DNA of 64,000 nt. Origin: Mucispirillum schaedleri ASF457. GTDB taxonomy: Bacteria > Chrysiogenota > Deferribacteres > Deferribacterales > Mucispirillaceae. Location: NCBI RefSeq assembly GCF_000487995.2, contig NZ_CP097562.1, positions 310,001 to 374,000 of the forward strand, in the 5' to 3' direction. Positions 45,682 to 57,390 of this stretch are shown piece by piece. Position numbers and translations under genes: made by a program. Within the stretch, counting starts at the first letter, position 1. Every line of letters starts with the position of its first letter. A model generated the notes under the pieces. That model was not told the DNA's origin. It saw nothing but the letters and a program-made list of their open reading frames with translations, and did no database searches.

Positions 45682-48279
45682 ATGATTAACTACAACAAAA
45701 TGACAATCAAAGCACAGGAAGCTTTACAGGACACTGTAAAATTAGCAGAAAGTTTGTCTCACCAAATGCTTCAGGTGGAACATTTAACTTATTCAATACT
45801 TACCCAAAAGGATGGTCTTATTCGCCCTCTTCTACAAAAACTTGGGGTAAATCTTGATATGACTGCAGCAGAAATTAAATCAATACTTGATTCTCTGCCA
45901 AAAGTATCAGGCTCTATGCAGCCAACATTATCCCCAGATGCTCAAAAAGCTATAGATTATGCTTTTGATATGGCTAAAAAAATGGGTGATGAATATGTTT
46001 CAACAGAACATTTACTTTTAGGTGCTGTTGAGCATGCAGGATATTCTTTAAGAAAAATATTTGCAAGTAATAGTATTGACGAAAAAAATATTAATAAAGC
46101 AATTAAAGAAATAAGAGGCAGCAGCAAAATAGTTGACCAAAACCCAGAAGATAAAATGAATACTCTTGAAAAATACACTATTAACTTAACTGAAGCTGCA
46201 AGAAATGGAAAACTTGACCCTGTTATAGGCAGAGATGAGGAAATAAGACGAGTAATACATGTGTTATCAAGAAGAACTAAAAACAACCCAGTGTTAATTG
46301 GTGAACCTGGTGTTGGCAAAACAGCTATTGCTGAAGGACTGGCACAAAGAATTATTAATGGTGATATTCCAGAAAGCCTTAAAAATAAAGTTATTGCTGT
46401 ATTAGATATGGGCGGATTAATTGCTGGCACAAAATACAGAGGTGAATTTGAAGACAGACTTAAAGCCATTTTAAAAGAAATAAAGGAATCAAATGGTGAA
46501 ATTATACTATTTATTGATGAAATTCATACTCTTGTAGGTGCTGGAGCAACTGATGGTGCAATGGACGCTGCAAATATTTTAAAACCATCTCTTGCAAGGG
46601 GTGAACTGCACTGCATAGGTGCTACAACTCTTGATGAATATAAAAAATATATTGAAAAAGATGCAGCACTTGAAAGAAGATTTCAACCTGTTATAGTAAA
46701 AGAGCCATCTGTGGAAGATACTGTTTCTATTCTGCGTGGATTAAAAGAAAAATATGAAATTCACCATGGTGTTAGAATAAAAGACAGTGCATTAGTTGCA
46801 GCTGCTCATTTAGCTAACAAATATATTGCTGACAGGTTTATGCCAGATAAAGCAATAGATTTAATAGATGAAGCAACTGCCCGCTTAAGAATGGAAATAG
46901 ACAGTATGCCAGCAGAACTTGACGAACTTGAAAGGCGTGCAAGACAGCTTGAAATAGAAAGGCAGGCTCTGAAAAAAGAAACTGATGCAGCATCTAAAAC
47001 AAGATGTGATAATATTGAAAAAGAATTAGGTGATTTAAAAGAAAAAATAGGCACTCTTTCTACTCAATGGAATAATGAAAAAAATATTATTAAGCAGTCA
47101 AGAGATATTAAAGAAGAAATTGAAAATACAAGACATCAGGCAGAACTTGCTGAAAGAAGTGGTGATTTAGAAAAAGCAAGCCAGTTAAAATACGGCACTC
47201 TTGTTGAACTTGCTAAAAAGCAGGAAGAAGTTACTGAAAAATTAAAAGACATACAGCATGGAAAAGCTATGCTTAAAGAAGAAGTTGATGAAGAAGACAT
47301 TGCAGAAGTTGTTTCTAGATGGACCAGTGTGCCTGTTACAAAACTTTTAGAAGAAGAAGCAGATAAACTGTTAAATATGGAAAGCTATCTGCATAAAAGA
47401 GTTATAGGGCAGAATGTTGCAATTAAAGCAGTAAGTGAAGCAGTTAGAAGAAGCCGTGCAGGGCTTAATGACCCAAAAAGACCTATGGGTTCATTTATAT
47501 TCCTTGGTCCTACTGGTGTTGGTAAAACTGAGCTTGCAAAAGCACTGGCTGAATTTTTATTTGATACAGAAGAAGCATTAATTCGTATAGATATGAGTGA
47601 ATATATGGAGAAACACTCTGTGGCAAAATTAATTGGTGCACCTCCAGGATATGTTGGTTATGAAGAAGGCGGTCAGTTAACAGAAAAAGTCCGCAGACGC
47701 CCTTATTCAGTAATACTGCTTGATGAAATAGAAAAAGCTCACCCAGATGTATTTAATATATTGCTGCAGCTGTTGGATGACGGAAGATTAACTGATTCTA
47801 AAGGAAGAGTTGTAAATTTTAAAAATACTGTTGTTATTATGACATCAAATGTGGCTTCTCAAAATATTATGGAAGAGTTTTCACAAACTGGCTCTCTGGA
47901 AGAAAAATATGAAAAAATAAATCAGATTGCAATTAATGAGCTTTCTATGTATTTTAAACCTGAATTTTTAAACAGAGTTGATGATATTATAGTATTCCAC
48001 CCATTAACAAAAGAAAATATTGCAGAAATTGCAAGACTTTTAATAAATGGAGTAGCAAAACGGTTAGCTGAACTTCCTATTGGGTTAGAAGTAGATGACA
48101 ATGCCATAGACTTAATTGTCCAAAGTGGCTTTGATGTTACATTTGGTGCAAGACCTATGAAACGAGCAGTTCAAAGAATGATAGAAAACTTAGTAGCTGA
48201 AAGTATCATTAAAGGTGAAACTAAACCAAATACTAATATTCATCTTACAGCAAAAGATGGCAAAATTGTAATCAAGTAA
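45682..48279 (+). CDS. clpB: ATP-dependent disaggregase ClpB
   Basis: This hexameric AAA+ protein resolves aggregates with DnaK. It has 865 residues: an N domain with two Clp_N repeats (1-150), AAA-1 with [13 protein letters not shown] and [13 protein letters not shown], a coiled M-domain (about 400-530), AAA-2 with [17 protein letters not shown] and [15 protein letters not shown], and the D2-small domain ending in [15 protein letters not shown]. The M-domain is the feature that separates ClpB from ClpA/C. It is the last gene of the heat-shock operon, with two hairpins after it. Confidence 0.96.
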   Translation: MINYNKMTIKAQEALQDTVKLAESLSHQMLQVEHLTYSILTQKDGLIRPLLQKLGVNLDMTAAEIKSILDSLPKVSGSMQPTLSPDAQKAIDYAFDMAKKMGDEYVSTEHLLLGAVEHAGYSLRKIFASNSIDEKNINKAIKEIRGSSKIVDQNPEDKMNTLEKYTINLTEAARNGKLDPVIGRDEEIRRVIHVLSRRTKNNPVLIGEPGVGKTAIAEGLAQRIINGDIPESLKNKVIAVLDMGGLIAGTKYRGEFEDRLKAILKEIKESNGEIILFIDEIHTLVGAGATDGAMDAANILKPSLARGELHCIGATTLDEYKKYIEKDAALERRFQPVIVKEPSVEDTVSILRGLKEKYEIHHGVRIKDSALVAAAHLANKYIADRFMPDKAIDLIDEATARLRMEIDSMPAELDELERRARQLEIERQALKKETDAASKTRCDNIEKELGDLKEKIGTLSTQWNNEKNIIKQSRDIKEEIENTRHQAELAERSGDLEKASQLKYGTLVELAKKQEEVTEKLKDIQHGKAMLKEEVDEEDIAEVVSRWTSVPVTKLLEEEADKLLNMESYLHKRVIGQNVAIKAVSEAVRRSRAGLNDPKRPMGSFIFLGPTGVGKTELAKALAEFLFDTEEALIRIDMSEYMEKHSVAKLIGAPPGYVGYEEGGQLTEKVRRRPYSVILLDEIEKAHPDVFNILLQLLDDGRLTDSKGRVVNFKNTVVIMTSNVASQNIMEEFSQTGSLEEKYEKINQIAINELSMYFKPEFLNRVDDIIVFHPLTKENIAEIARLLINGVAKRLAELPIGLEVDDNAIDLIVQSGFDVTFGARPMKRAVQRMIENLVAESIIKGETKPNTNIHLTAKDGKIVIK

Positions 48280-48290
48280 AAATTAATTAA

Positions 48291-48326
48291 AATACCTTGT
48301 TACTTAAATGTAACAAGGTATTTTTT
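48291..48326 (+). terminator. Terminator of the clpB operon
   Basis: A perfect 13-bp stem (AATACCTTGTTAC) with a 6-base loop is followed by T residues, 11 bases after the clpB stop. Confidence 0.88.
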
Positions 48327-48349
48327 ATAAAGTATATCTATAAATATAA

Positions 48350-48382
48350 AAAAACCTAAGTTTATAATAAACTTAGGTTTTT
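48350..48382 (-). terminator. Terminator of trxA (bidirectional)
   Basis: A perfect 15-bp stem (AAAAACCTAAGTTTA) with a 3-base loop lies between clpB and the convergent trxA. A and T runs on both sides let it serve both strands. Confidence 0.82.
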
Positions 48383-48428
48383 ATATAATTTATATAATAT
48401 ATCCTGTAATAAAGCTAATATAGAAATA

Positions 48429-48746
48429 TTACATATGTTTATTTAATGCATCAATATATACGCCTTTTGGCTGCATACCAATAAACTGCTCAACAACTTT
48501 ACCACCTTTCATAATTATAACAGTTGGAATACTCATAACACCAAACTGTGCAGCTAAATTTTGGTTTTCATCTACATTTACTTTACCAACTTTAACTTTT
48601 CCTTCTAATTCTTTGTGTAATTCATCAATAGTTGGTCCAAGTAATTTGCAAGGTCCACACCAAACTGCCCAAAAGTCTACAAGAACAGGTTTATCACTAT
48701 TTAAAACCTCTTCTTTAAAATTATTTTCATTAAATTCTAGTGCCAT
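48429..48746 (-). CDS. trxA: Thioredoxin
   Basis: This 105-residue disulfide reductase has the active site WCGPC near residue 30 and a conserved cis-proline in MSIPTVIIM. I choose the ATG at 48746, which has AAAGGAGG just upstream. A longer open frame from 48839 would add 31 residues but lacks support and has no signal sequence, so the protein is cytoplasmic. It is the last gene of the minus-strand run that begins with mreB. Confidence 0.94.
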   Translation of the reverse strand: MALEFNENNFKEEVLNSDKPVLVDFWAVWCGPCKLLGPTIDELHKELEGKVKVGKVNVDENQNLAAQFGVMSIPTVIIMKGGKVVEQFIGMQPKGVYIDALNKHM

Positions 48747-48796
48747 AATTAGCCTCCTTTTAATTAATACTAAATTTATCCTTTTTTTTGAAAAAG

Positions 48797-49594
48797 TCAA
48801 TGGAAAAGACAAATTTTTTGATGAGAACATTTTTCGCATATATCATTTTCTGAATACTGACAACCACTTATAATCCCTAACCTAGTCAAAGAAAAATCAT
48901 ATTTTGCAGGATCTTCAGGGTTTAAATCTCTAAAAAAATCAGTTACCTTTATAACTGCTTTTTTCCCTTTTTCATTTTTTTCTATTATACCTAAATTACA
49001 TGCTAAACGGAGTATATGAGTATCTGACGGCATATAAAGGCTTTTTTTGTTAAACTCATTCCAAAATCCAAAATCAACATCATCTTTTCTAACCATCCAG
49101 CGTAAAAACATATATAAACGCTTTGATGCAGATTTCCCAGGCACTGGAAGTAAAAAATTTAATCCTTGAGTTATTTCATCTAAATGTGAACGAAGAAGTA
49201 TTATACCTTTATCAATATTTTCAACAGTTACCGCATCAGCAGCTTTAAAAAGGCCATATATGCTGCCATATTTATCATATACTTTTTTCATAAGTTTTGA
49301 ATATGCTGCAACATCTTCTTTTGTTTGAAATCTGTAATATAGGCTGTTATTTATATCAGTATTCAAGCTGCTAATAGAGCTTCCTGCATTCTCAAAATAT
49401 TTATATAAAAAACCTTGTATCGCTTTCATATTACCATAAGCAAAAGATGCTGAAGTAAATGCTATAAACTCAGTATCCCCTTTTATCTCGTGAGGAAATC
49501 TTATAGGATCAGAATAAATATATTCTTTATTATTATAAAATTTATATAAATATTCCAAAAAATTATATATTTTATCTTTATCTGCAGAAGTCAT
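48797..49594 (-). CDS. TIGR02757/DUF2400 family protein with endonuclease III-like Fe-S motif
   Basis: This 265-residue helical protein belongs to a family of unknown function. Motifs are SDPIRFPHEI, FIAFTSASFAYGN, LPVPGKSASKRLYMFLRWMVRKDDVDFGFW, and a C-terminal cysteine set C-x7-C-x2-C-x5-C (CQYSENDICEKCSHQKIC). That spacing is close to the C-x6-C-x2-C-x5-C cluster loop of endonuclease III, so a DNA- or RNA-linked Fe-S role is plausible. It overlaps the radical SAM gene end by 17 bases. Confidence 0.82.
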   Translation of the reverse strand: MTSADKDKIYNFLEYLYKFYNNKEYIYSDPIRFPHEIKGDTEFIAFTSASFAYGNMKAIQGFLYKYFENAGSSISSLNTDINNSLYYRFQTKEDVAAYSKLMKKVYDKYGSIYGLFKAADAVTVENIDKGIILLRSHLDEITQGLNFLLPVPGKSASKRLYMFLRWMVRKDDVDFGFWNEFNKKSLYMPSDTHILRLACNLGIIEKNEKGKKAVIKVTDFFRDLNPEDPAKYDFSLTRLGIISGCQYSENDICEKCSHQKICLFH

Positions 49595-51977
49595 CTTTTT
49601 TTACCTTTAACCTTGTTATATTAATATTTTGAAGCGGCATATACTGACGCATAAGTTCTATTAAATTAAACCCGCCTGCATTACCTGCTTTTAATATTAT
49701 AATACCTGTTTCAATATTATATTCAATTAAATAATCTTCTATTTTTACAGTTTTCAAACCGCCTTTTTTATCCTTTTTACTATAAAAGAGTTTGTTTTCT
49801 TTTTTTATCTCTTTAAATATATTATTGGTTTCATCAGCTAATTTATAAGTTGAAATAAATTCTGTTCCTGTTTTCATTGAATTTATCTGCCTTATACTTT
49901 TTGCTTTTAAACCCTCTGGAAGATTATTATTAAAAATTTCTATAAACTTATCTATATTTACAGCAGCAGATTCAAAACTCATAACTTCGTTTTCACCTTC
50001 CATACCAACAGGTAAAGGAATCCATGTATTAATTTTAGGGTGAGGATTAAACCCTTGACTATATGATAAATCTACACCACTCACAAGCAGACTGTGAATA
50101 AATATTCTATTTAAATCAAGAGCAGAGAAAAATACACCTTTTCCAAATTTTTCATATATAATTTCATACTGACAGATTATTTTATTTTCTTTTCTTTCAG
50201 GTAAAATATCTGTAATATCTTCTGATTTTTGTGGCTCTAATGTTTTAAAATCACATACACCACATGCAGAACATTTTCCATTTCTACAATCAATAGTTGC
50301 CTGTCCCTGCTCTGCTTTTTCTATTTCTTTTATATAAAACTTATCACTAATACCAGTTAGTATATTAGACCATGGTAAAATATCATTTTCATTATATCCT
50401 TTTTCTGCCATTTCAGATATATCAATGCCTATTTCATTACATAACTCTATCCATTTATTATAATCTACAAAATCATCCCATGCATCAAGATAAAATCCAT
50501 GCTCTACTGTATATTCTAATGCTTTTGAAATATTCTCATCACCTCGTGATAAAAATGCTTCTAAAAGGCTCATTCTAGTATCATGAAATTTAAATTTAAA
50601 TTTTCTTCTGCGAAGTTCATCTTTAAGCATATACATTCTGCGTTCAAGCTCACTTTTTGGCACCTGTCCAAATCTTTGAAATGGAGTATGTGGCTTTGGA
50701 ACAAAATGAGAAACTGATACTGAAATATCAAAAGAACCTTTTTTTACTTCCTGCACTGCTTTTTTAATTTTTGATGCAGTATCTGCTATGCCTATAATAT
50801 CTTCATCTGTTTCATAAGGCAGCCCTATCATAAAATAAAGCTTAACACTTGTATATCCATTTTCTGCAGCAAGTTTTACAGCAGATAAAATATCATCTTC
50901 AGATAAATTTTTATTAATTATATCTCTCATTCTCTGAGTTCCAGCCTCTGGGGCTATTGTAAACCCAGATTTACGAACTTTTGATATTTCTTTAAATAAA
51001 GTCTCTGAAACACTACTTGCTCTTAATGATGGTGTTGATAAAGAAATATTTGATGATGAAAGTTTTTTATTTAGGTTTAATATTAAAGGTTCTATTTGAG
51101 AATAATCACCAGTTGAAAGTGAAAGCAGTGATGCTTCCTGATGACCTGTTTCTTTTATTTGATTTAAAACATCAGTAACTATTTTATCAGTATTTCTTTC
51201 CCTTACAGGTCTGTATATCATACCTGCCTGACAAAATCTGCACCCAGCAGTGCATCCTCTTGTAATCTCTACAGAAACTCTGTCTTGTATTGCAGGTATT
51301 AATGGCACAACAGGTGCATAATTAAAATCACTTGTATGAAAATCTAAAAATATATCACGCATTACTTTCTTATCTTTTTCTATACTTGGAATATATAAAA
51401 AAGAATATTTGTTTAATGCAGTTAATATATCTTTTTTTGATGTATTTTTATCTTTTAATTCTTTTATATACTCTAAAACTTTTCTAAGGTTAACATCTCC
51501 TTCACCAATGTAAAAAACATCAATAAATGGCAGCAGTGGTGCAGGATTATATGTGCAGGAACCACCAGCAATAATAATTGGATAATTTTCATTTCTATCT
51601 GCTGTTTTATATGGAATACCAGTATACTTTAATATAGCTAAAACTGTAGTATAGCTCATCTCATAATGTATAGAAAATCCTAAAACATCAAACTCATCAA
51701 GCGGTTTTGATTTTTCAAGACTTCTAAATATATCTTTTCCAAAATAATCAAGAACATCTTTCCAAGGTGCAAAAAAACGCTGGCAGTATACTTTATCTGA
51801 CTTATTTACTCTTTCATAAAGCAGTTTATAACCTACATGGCTTGAGCCTATTTCATAAATATCTGGAAATATTAAACAAAAGTTTAATAAGTCATTATCA
51901 GATTTAATTATAGAGTTAAGCTCACCCCCAATATATCTAGCAGGTTTTGAAACATTAATAAGCTCTTTTATATTCAT
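49578..51977 (-). CDS. Radical SAM protein fused to DUF2344 (TIGR03960 plus TIGR03936 type)
   Basis: This 799-residue protein has an N-terminal cobalamin-binding-like region (FSIHYEMSYTTVLAILKYTGIPYK, IIAGGSCTYNPAPLLPFIDVFYIGEG). A radical SAM core follows with CTAGCRFCQAG at about residue 236 and AAENGYTSVKLYFMIGLPYETDED. The C-terminal domain from about residue 595 is DUF2344 (FSALDLNRIFIHSLLVSGVDLSYSQGFNPHPKINTWIPLPVGMEGE). In other genomes this pair can be fused or separate, often near RNase G or shape genes. The reaction is unknown. It follows rodA by 10 bases. Confidence 0.85.
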   Translation of the reverse strand: MNIKELINVSKPARYIGGELNSIIKSDNDLLNFCLIFPDIYEIGSSHVGYKLLYERVNKSDKVYCQRFFAPWKDVLDYFGKDIFRSLEKSKPLDEFDVLGFSIHYEMSYTTVLAILKYTGIPYKTADRNENYPIIIAGGSCTYNPAPLLPFIDVFYIGEGDVNLRKVLEYIKELKDKNTSKKDILTALNKYSFLYIPSIEKDKKVMRDIFLDFHTSDFNYAPVVPLIPAIQDRVSVEITRGCTAGCRFCQAGMIYRPVRERNTDKIVTDVLNQIKETGHQEASLLSLSTGDYSQIEPLILNLNKKLSSSNISLSTPSLRASSVSETLFKEISKVRKSGFTIAPEAGTQRMRDIINKNLSEDDILSAVKLAAENGYTSVKLYFMIGLPYETDEDIIGIADTASKIKKAVQEVKKGSFDISVSVSHFVPKPHTPFQRFGQVPKSELERRMYMLKDELRRRKFKFKFHDTRMSLLEAFLSRGDENISKALEYTVEHGFYLDAWDDFVDYNKWIELCNEIGIDISEMAEKGYNENDILPWSNILTGISDKFYIKEIEKAEQGQATIDCRNGKCSACGVCDFKTLEPQKSEDITDILPERKENKIICQYEIIYEKFGKGVFFSALDLNRIFIHSLLVSGVDLSYSQGFNPHPKINTWIPLPVGMEGENEVMSFESAAVNIDKFIEIFNNNLPEGLKAKSIRQINSMKTGTEFISTYKLADETNNIFKEIKKENKLFYSKKDKKGGLKTVKIEDYLIEYNIETGIIILKAGNAGGFNLIELMRQYMPLQNINITRLKVKKDDFCR

Positions 51978-51987
51978 ATCTATCCCT

Positions 51988-53097
51988 TTAATCTGTTAAA
52001 GAATATCTTCTTAAATGTATAGAATTCACTATACCTACCATTGTAAAAAAAGAAAGCAGAGATGTCCCACCATAGCTGACAAAAGGCATAGGAATACCAA
52101 CAATAGGCACCATACCAACAGTCATACCTGCATTAATAATAAACTGGAAAAATATATAACAGCCTACAGCCATAGCAATCAATTTGCCTGAGGCTTCCTT
52201 TGTTTTGACAGCAATACTAAATATCTTAAATATCAAAAATAAAAAAAGTAAAATTACAACAGTTCCACCAATAAGACCATGTTCTTCATTAATAACTGAA
52301 TATATAAAGTCTGTATGACTTTCAGGCAGAAAGCTTAAATGTGCCTGAGTTCCACCAAGAAATCCTTTACCATTAATACCACCACTGCCAACAGCCACTT
52401 TTGACTGCTCTGCATGGTATCCATCCCCCTGCTTATCCTGCACTAATCCAAGGAATACTTTTACTCTTGTCTGCTGATAATCATGTAAATGCTGCCAGCC
52501 AATAGGCACGATAATTGCAACAGCAATTAATGCAATAATAAATACATTACGCTGCACTCCAAGCATAAGTAAAAGCATACCCCATACTGCAACATAAGTT
52601 AATGCAGTCCCTAAATCAGGTTGAGAAAAAACTAAAAGAAATGGAATTATCAGCATCCACGATTTTTGCACTATCTTAAATAAACTAAGCCTTTTGCCAT
52701 CAAAATCCATAAAAAGCCAGGCAAGAGATATAACCCATATTATTTTAAATATTTCCGATGGTTGTATTCTAAAAGACCCTATTCCTATCCACCTTTGTGC
52801 TCCCATTTTAATATGCCCTAATATTAACACTATTAAAAGAAGTATTATTCCTGCACTATAAATTACAGGTGTTAATCTTACAACTTTTCTGTAATTTATA
52901 TAACTCATAACAAAAAAAGAAATAATACCAAGCACAAGCCACATAAACTGTCTTTTATAAAAAGCATCAGTTTCACCAGTATATGGATTATAACCAGCAC
53001 TGTATATTGAAACAATACCTATGCCTGCAAGACATAAAACAGCAGCCAAAAGCAAATAATCTGTTTCAAATAAATATTTTTTAAATTTAGCAAACAT
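51988..53097 (-). CDS. rodA: Rod shape-determining glycan polymerase RodA
   Basis: This SEDS-family peptidoglycan glycosyltransferase works with PBP2 in the elongasome. It has 369 residues and about ten membrane helices. Family motifs are SIYSAGYNPYTGE, FRIQPSEIFKI, FSQPDLGTALTYVAVWG, GKGFLGGTQAHLSFLPESHTDFIYSVINEEHGLIGG, and MPFVSYGGTSLLSFF at the end. It lies 3 bases after the PBP2 gene, in the standard mreBCD-mrdA-rodA order. Confidence 0.95.
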   Translation of the reverse strand: MFAKFKKYLFETDYLLLAAVLCLAGIGIVSIYSAGYNPYTGETDAFYKRQFMWLVLGIISFFVMSYINYRKVVRLTPVIYSAGIILLLIVLILGHIKMGAQRWIGIGSFRIQPSEIFKIIWVISLAWLFMDFDGKRLSLFKIVQKSWMLIIPFLLVFSQPDLGTALTYVAVWGMLLLMLGVQRNVFIIALIAVAIIVPIGWQHLHDYQQTRVKVFLGLVQDKQGDGYHAEQSKVAVGSGGINGKGFLGGTQAHLSFLPESHTDFIYSVINEEHGLIGGTVVILLFLFLIFKIFSIAVKTKEASGKLIAMAVGCYIFFQFIINAGMTVGMVPIVGIPMPFVSYGGTSLLSFFTMVGIVNSIHLRRYSLTD

Positions 53098-53100
53098 ATT

Positions 53101-54948
53101 TTACCTTTTATTTTTATCTGGGCTAACATACCCCATATCAAGCATTTTTTTAATTATTTTACCACCTATTGGTGCTGCACTTGCACCTCCACCGCCACTG
53201 TTTTCTGCTAAAACTACAATAACATATTTAGGCTCTTTTGATGGGAAAACACCTGTAAACCATGCGTGGTCTTTATATTCTTCTGGTATTTCATCTTTTT
53301 CATATCTTTCAGTAATTTTTGCACTTACTACTTGAGCAGTTCCTGTTTTACCACCTATTTTCATTTCTTTTACTCTTGCTCTGCCTGAAGTGCCGCCTTG
53401 TTTATATACTGCATCAATTAAACCTGCCATAATATTATCCTGTATTTCTTTTGATACATATATCTGGTGTTTTAATTCTGATTCTTTTTCAGTATATTCA
53501 CCTGTATTTTGATCTATAATACCTTTTAATATTCTTGGTTTATATACTTTACCACCATTGAATACACCGCTCATCATAACACCAATCTGCAATGGTGTTG
53601 CAGTCATATACCCCTGTCCGATAGATGTATTAACAGTATCACCAGGATACCATATATCTCCTCTTGCTGCCTTTTTCCACTTTCTTGATGGATATATACC
53701 TGTTTTTTCATTAGGTAAATCTATACCAGTATATTCTCCCAAAGATAAAATTTTCGAATAATACTCCATTCTATCAATATCAAGAGAAAGTCCTAAATTA
53801 TAAAAATAAACATCACATGACTGTGCTAATGCTTCCTGCATATTTACTTTGCCATGACCAGTTTTTTTCCAGCATCTATATGAAAAATATGAATTTAAAT
53901 GAAATATTCCTAAGCATTTATAAGCAGTTTCAGGCGTTACTACTTTTTCTTCATAACCAGCTAATGCCATGGCTACTTTATAAACAGAGCCCGGAGCATA
54001 CTGACCTTCAATAGGACGGTTAATCAAAGGACTTCTTTTATCTCTGTGTATTCTTTCCCACTCTGTTTCATTAAGATATGGAGTAAACATATTTAAATCA
54101 TAACTTGGAGCTGAATATAGAGTAAGCATAGAATTATCTGCAATATCTAAAACAACAACAGCACCTTTTTTATTTTCCATAACTTCTGCTGCATACTGCT
54201 GTAACTCTGCATCAATTGTTAATACAATATCATTACCTGCTGCAGCAGGATCTTCTCTTAATATATTAACAATTCTGCCTCTTGCATCTCTTTCAATTTC
54301 CATAGACCCTGAGCTTCCCCGTAGTATTTCTTCATACTGAAGCTCAACTCCCATAGTTCCAATATAGCTTCCCCGTTTATATATTCCCTTGTTCTTTTCT
54401 ATATCATAAGGAGTTGCTTCACTTACATAGCCTAATATATGGCTGTAAGAAAGTCCATCTGCATACTTTCTTACAGAGTGCAGCTCAACACTTAATCCAG
54501 CAAAATCATCAGCATACTCTTCAAAATAAGCAATATCAGATAGATTTAAACCTCTGCTTATCAAAACAGATGGTATATGCTTATCTTTTAAGTCTTTCAT
54601 AACTTTATTCATATCAAAATCAATGACTTCCTTTACTCGTTTAAGCATACCTATTATATCATCACCACGCCTTATATCATCTTTGTTTAACACAAGGTCA
54701 TAAGATGGTGTATTACTTACAAGAAGATTCATTTTAGAATCATATATAAAACCTCTTTCTGCAATTATTTCTTTTGTTTTTATTCTATTTCTATTTGCAT
54801 CAACTGCAAGCTGTTCATATTGTATAATCTGTAAAATAAATAATCTGGCAAATAAAATACAAGAAATAAATACAAAAATTCCAAAAAATAAAATAATTCT
54901 TCTTTTATAATAACCTAAAAGGTCATCTTTTAATGCTGCGAAAAGCAC
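53101..54948 (-). CDS. mrdA: Penicillin-binding protein 2 (elongation transpeptidase)
   Basis: This monofunctional class B transpeptidase cross-links lateral-wall peptidoglycan. It has 615 residues: an N-terminal membrane helix (IILFFGIFVFISCILFARLFIL) and a pedestal domain with RGFIYDSKMNLLVSN. The catalytic domain carries the serine motif (APGSVYK, S-x2-K), SCD as the S-x-N-type motif (SCDVYFYN), and KTGT. The aspartate variant SCD is the usual form in PBP2. Its start overlaps the mreD end by 26 bases, indicating translational coupling. Confidence 0.95.
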   Translation of the reverse strand: MLFAALKDDLLGYYKRRIILFFGIFVFISCILFARLFILQIIQYEQLAVDANRNRIKTKEIIAERGFIYDSKMNLLVSNTPSYDLVLNKDDIRRGDDIIGMLKRVKEVIDFDMNKVMKDLKDKHIPSVLISRGLNLSDIAYFEEYADDFAGLSVELHSVRKYADGLSYSHILGYVSEATPYDIEKNKGIYKRGSYIGTMGVELQYEEILRGSSGSMEIERDARGRIVNILREDPAAAGNDIVLTIDAELQQYAAEVMENKKGAVVVLDIADNSMLTLYSAPSYDLNMFTPYLNETEWERIHRDKRSPLINRPIEGQYAPGSVYKVAMALAGYEEKVVTPETAYKCLGIFHLNSYFSYRCWKKTGHGKVNMQEALAQSCDVYFYNLGLSLDIDRMEYYSKILSLGEYTGIDLPNEKTGIYPSRKWKKAARGDIWYPGDTVNTSIGQGYMTATPLQIGVMMSGVFNGGKVYKPRILKGIIDQNTGEYTEKESELKHQIYVSKEIQDNIMAGLIDAVYKQGGTSGRARVKEMKIGGKTGTAQVVSAKITERYEKDEIPEEYKDHAWFTGVFPSKEPKYVIVVLAENSGGGGASAAPIGGKIIKKMLDMGYVSPDKNKR

Positions 54949-55411
54949 TTCTAAACTCCATTAAATAAAAAATGATAAGATAAAGAATAAAATCAATTAT
55001 GCTGATTTTCAATATATATAACAATGATAAAATAACATTGTAACCTAATATAAGAGACAAAAATATATTATATGATAATATTGCAAATATACTAAATATA
55101 ACTAATGAAAAAGATGTTTTTAAATCAAACTTATATTCTGTAAACATTTTTATTAAAGATAAAAATAAGAAAAATAATACATTTAAACCAATATATGAGC
55201 CTGCTGCATAATCAGAATATAAACCAAAAATAATAGAATAAGGTAAATATGTTTCTTCATTTATTTTAGAAGCAATAAGTACATATAAAATAATAGAGAA
55301 ATTAACATTTGATAAAAAATGAAAAGTTGTGTGGGATAACACATAGTATAAAATCAGTATTAAAATAATAGATACATATCTATTTTGAATTACTTTTAAC
55401 AACGAAAACAT
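54923..55411 (-). CDS. mreD: Rod shape-determining protein MreD
   Basis: This 162-residue inner-membrane protein of the elongasome has five predicted helices. Sequence is poorly conserved in this family; SIIFGLYSDYAAGSYIGLNVLFF is the most typical stretch. Position between mreC and mrdA with overlaps at both ends (32 and 26 bases) makes the identification secure. Confidence 0.88.
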   Translation of the reverse strand: MFSLLKVIQNRYVSIILILILYYVLSHTTFHFLSNVNFSIILYVLIASKINEETYLPYSIIFGLYSDYAAGSYIGLNVLFFLFLSLIKMFTEYKFDLKTSFSLVIFSIFAILSYNIFLSLILGYNVILSLLYILKISIIDFILYLIIFYLMEFRSAFRSIKR

Positions 55412-56177
55412 GTTCTAATTTATAAAAATCTTCGGACTGCTCTATAAATACTTTTTGAAAAAGCCCTGTATTATCACTAACAATATCCGATACTTTACCT
55501 ATCCTTATACCTTTTGGGTATAACATTCCAAGCCCTGATGTAACAAATACATCACCAACACGCACATCATCTAATCTGTCATAGTAATCAACATACAAAC
55601 GACCCTCACCATCACCACGCATAATTCCAGATACACGAGTTCTGCTGTTCATTACACTAACATTTGATGAAATATTTAAAATAACATCTACTTCACTTGT
55701 TGTTGCATAAGTGTTAGATACTCTGCCAACTAAACCTTGAAAACCTATTACAGGAGCATTTTTTTCAACACCATCAATATCCCCTGCATCAATAACTATA
55801 TTTTTAACATAGCCGTCACTTACACCAATAACATTAGCAGGCATTTGTTTAAAATCATAAGTTCTATACAGCCTTAGTAGAGTTTCCAGCCTTTCACTTT
55901 GACTAAGTTTTTCTGATAACAAAGCATTTTCAAGAGTTAGATTATCAATTAACTTCTTATATTCTTTGTTTTCTTGTTGAACATTTACTAAATTAACATA
56001 AGAATTCCAAACATTACCAATACTTGAAAAAACTTTATTAGTAAGAAAGATGGCTGGGTTTACAACATTACCAAGCAAACCACGAAATGGACTTTCAACA
56101 TTAATATTTCTTGCCTGCACTATTATAATAAGCAGTATAATAATGATAGCAAGAAACAGCCTTCTCCACTTAAACAT
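55380..56177 (-). CDS. mreC: Rod shape-determining protein MreC
   Basis: This 265-residue bitopic protein has a membrane helix at about residues 6-22, then a coiled coil (VNLVNVQQENKEYKKLIDNLTLENALLSEKL), and periplasmic beta-barrel domains from about residue 105 (VIGVSDGYVKNIVIDAGDIDGVEKNAPVIG, VGDVFVTSGLGMLYPKGIRIGKV). It links MreB inside to PBP2 outside. The start is 3 bases after mreB. Confidence 0.95.
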   Translation of the reverse strand: MFKWRRLFLAIIIILLIIIVQARNINVESPFRGLLGNVVNPAIFLTNKVFSSIGNVWNSYVNLVNVQQENKEYKKLIDNLTLENALLSEKLSQSERLETLLRLYRTYDFKQMPANVIGVSDGYVKNIVIDAGDIDGVEKNAPVIGFQGLVGRVSNTYATTSEVDVILNISSNVSVMNSRTRVSGIMRGDGEGRLYVDYYDRLDDVRVGDVFVTSGLGMLYPKGIRIGKVSDIVSDNTGLFQKVFIEQSEDFYKLEHVFVVKSNSK

Positions 56178-56180
56178 TTG

Positions 56181-57218
<1,038 letters not shown>

Positions 57219-57298
57219 TCACACAAGTATTATTGAGACTATACACTATATATAAAACACTCTATTTGAATAAATTATTTTGTATATATTGTATAAAA

Positions 57299-57382
57299 TG
57301 CCGAAAGGGGGACTTGAACCCCCACAGGTGTTACCCCACAGGTACCTGAAACCTGCGTGTCTACCAGTTCCACCATTTCGGC
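57299..57382 (-). tRNA. tRNA-Leu (anticodon CAG)
   Basis: The 84-nt class II tRNA has acceptor GCCGAAA pairing with TTTCGGC, U8, A14, a D-arm containing GGTAGAC, anticodon stem CAGGT/ACCTG with loop TTCAGGT (anticodon CAG), a long variable arm, a T-arm with GGTTCAAGTCC, and discriminator A. CCA is not encoded. It lies 8 bases after the mop stop on the same strand. Confidence 0.94.
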
Positions 57383-57390
57383 ATATACGA

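Noticed and set aside
48747-48839. N-terminal extension of thioredoxin from an ATG at 48839
   Set aside because: The ATG at 48746 has AAAGGAGG; the extension is basic, has no signal-peptide core and overlaps the preceding gene.
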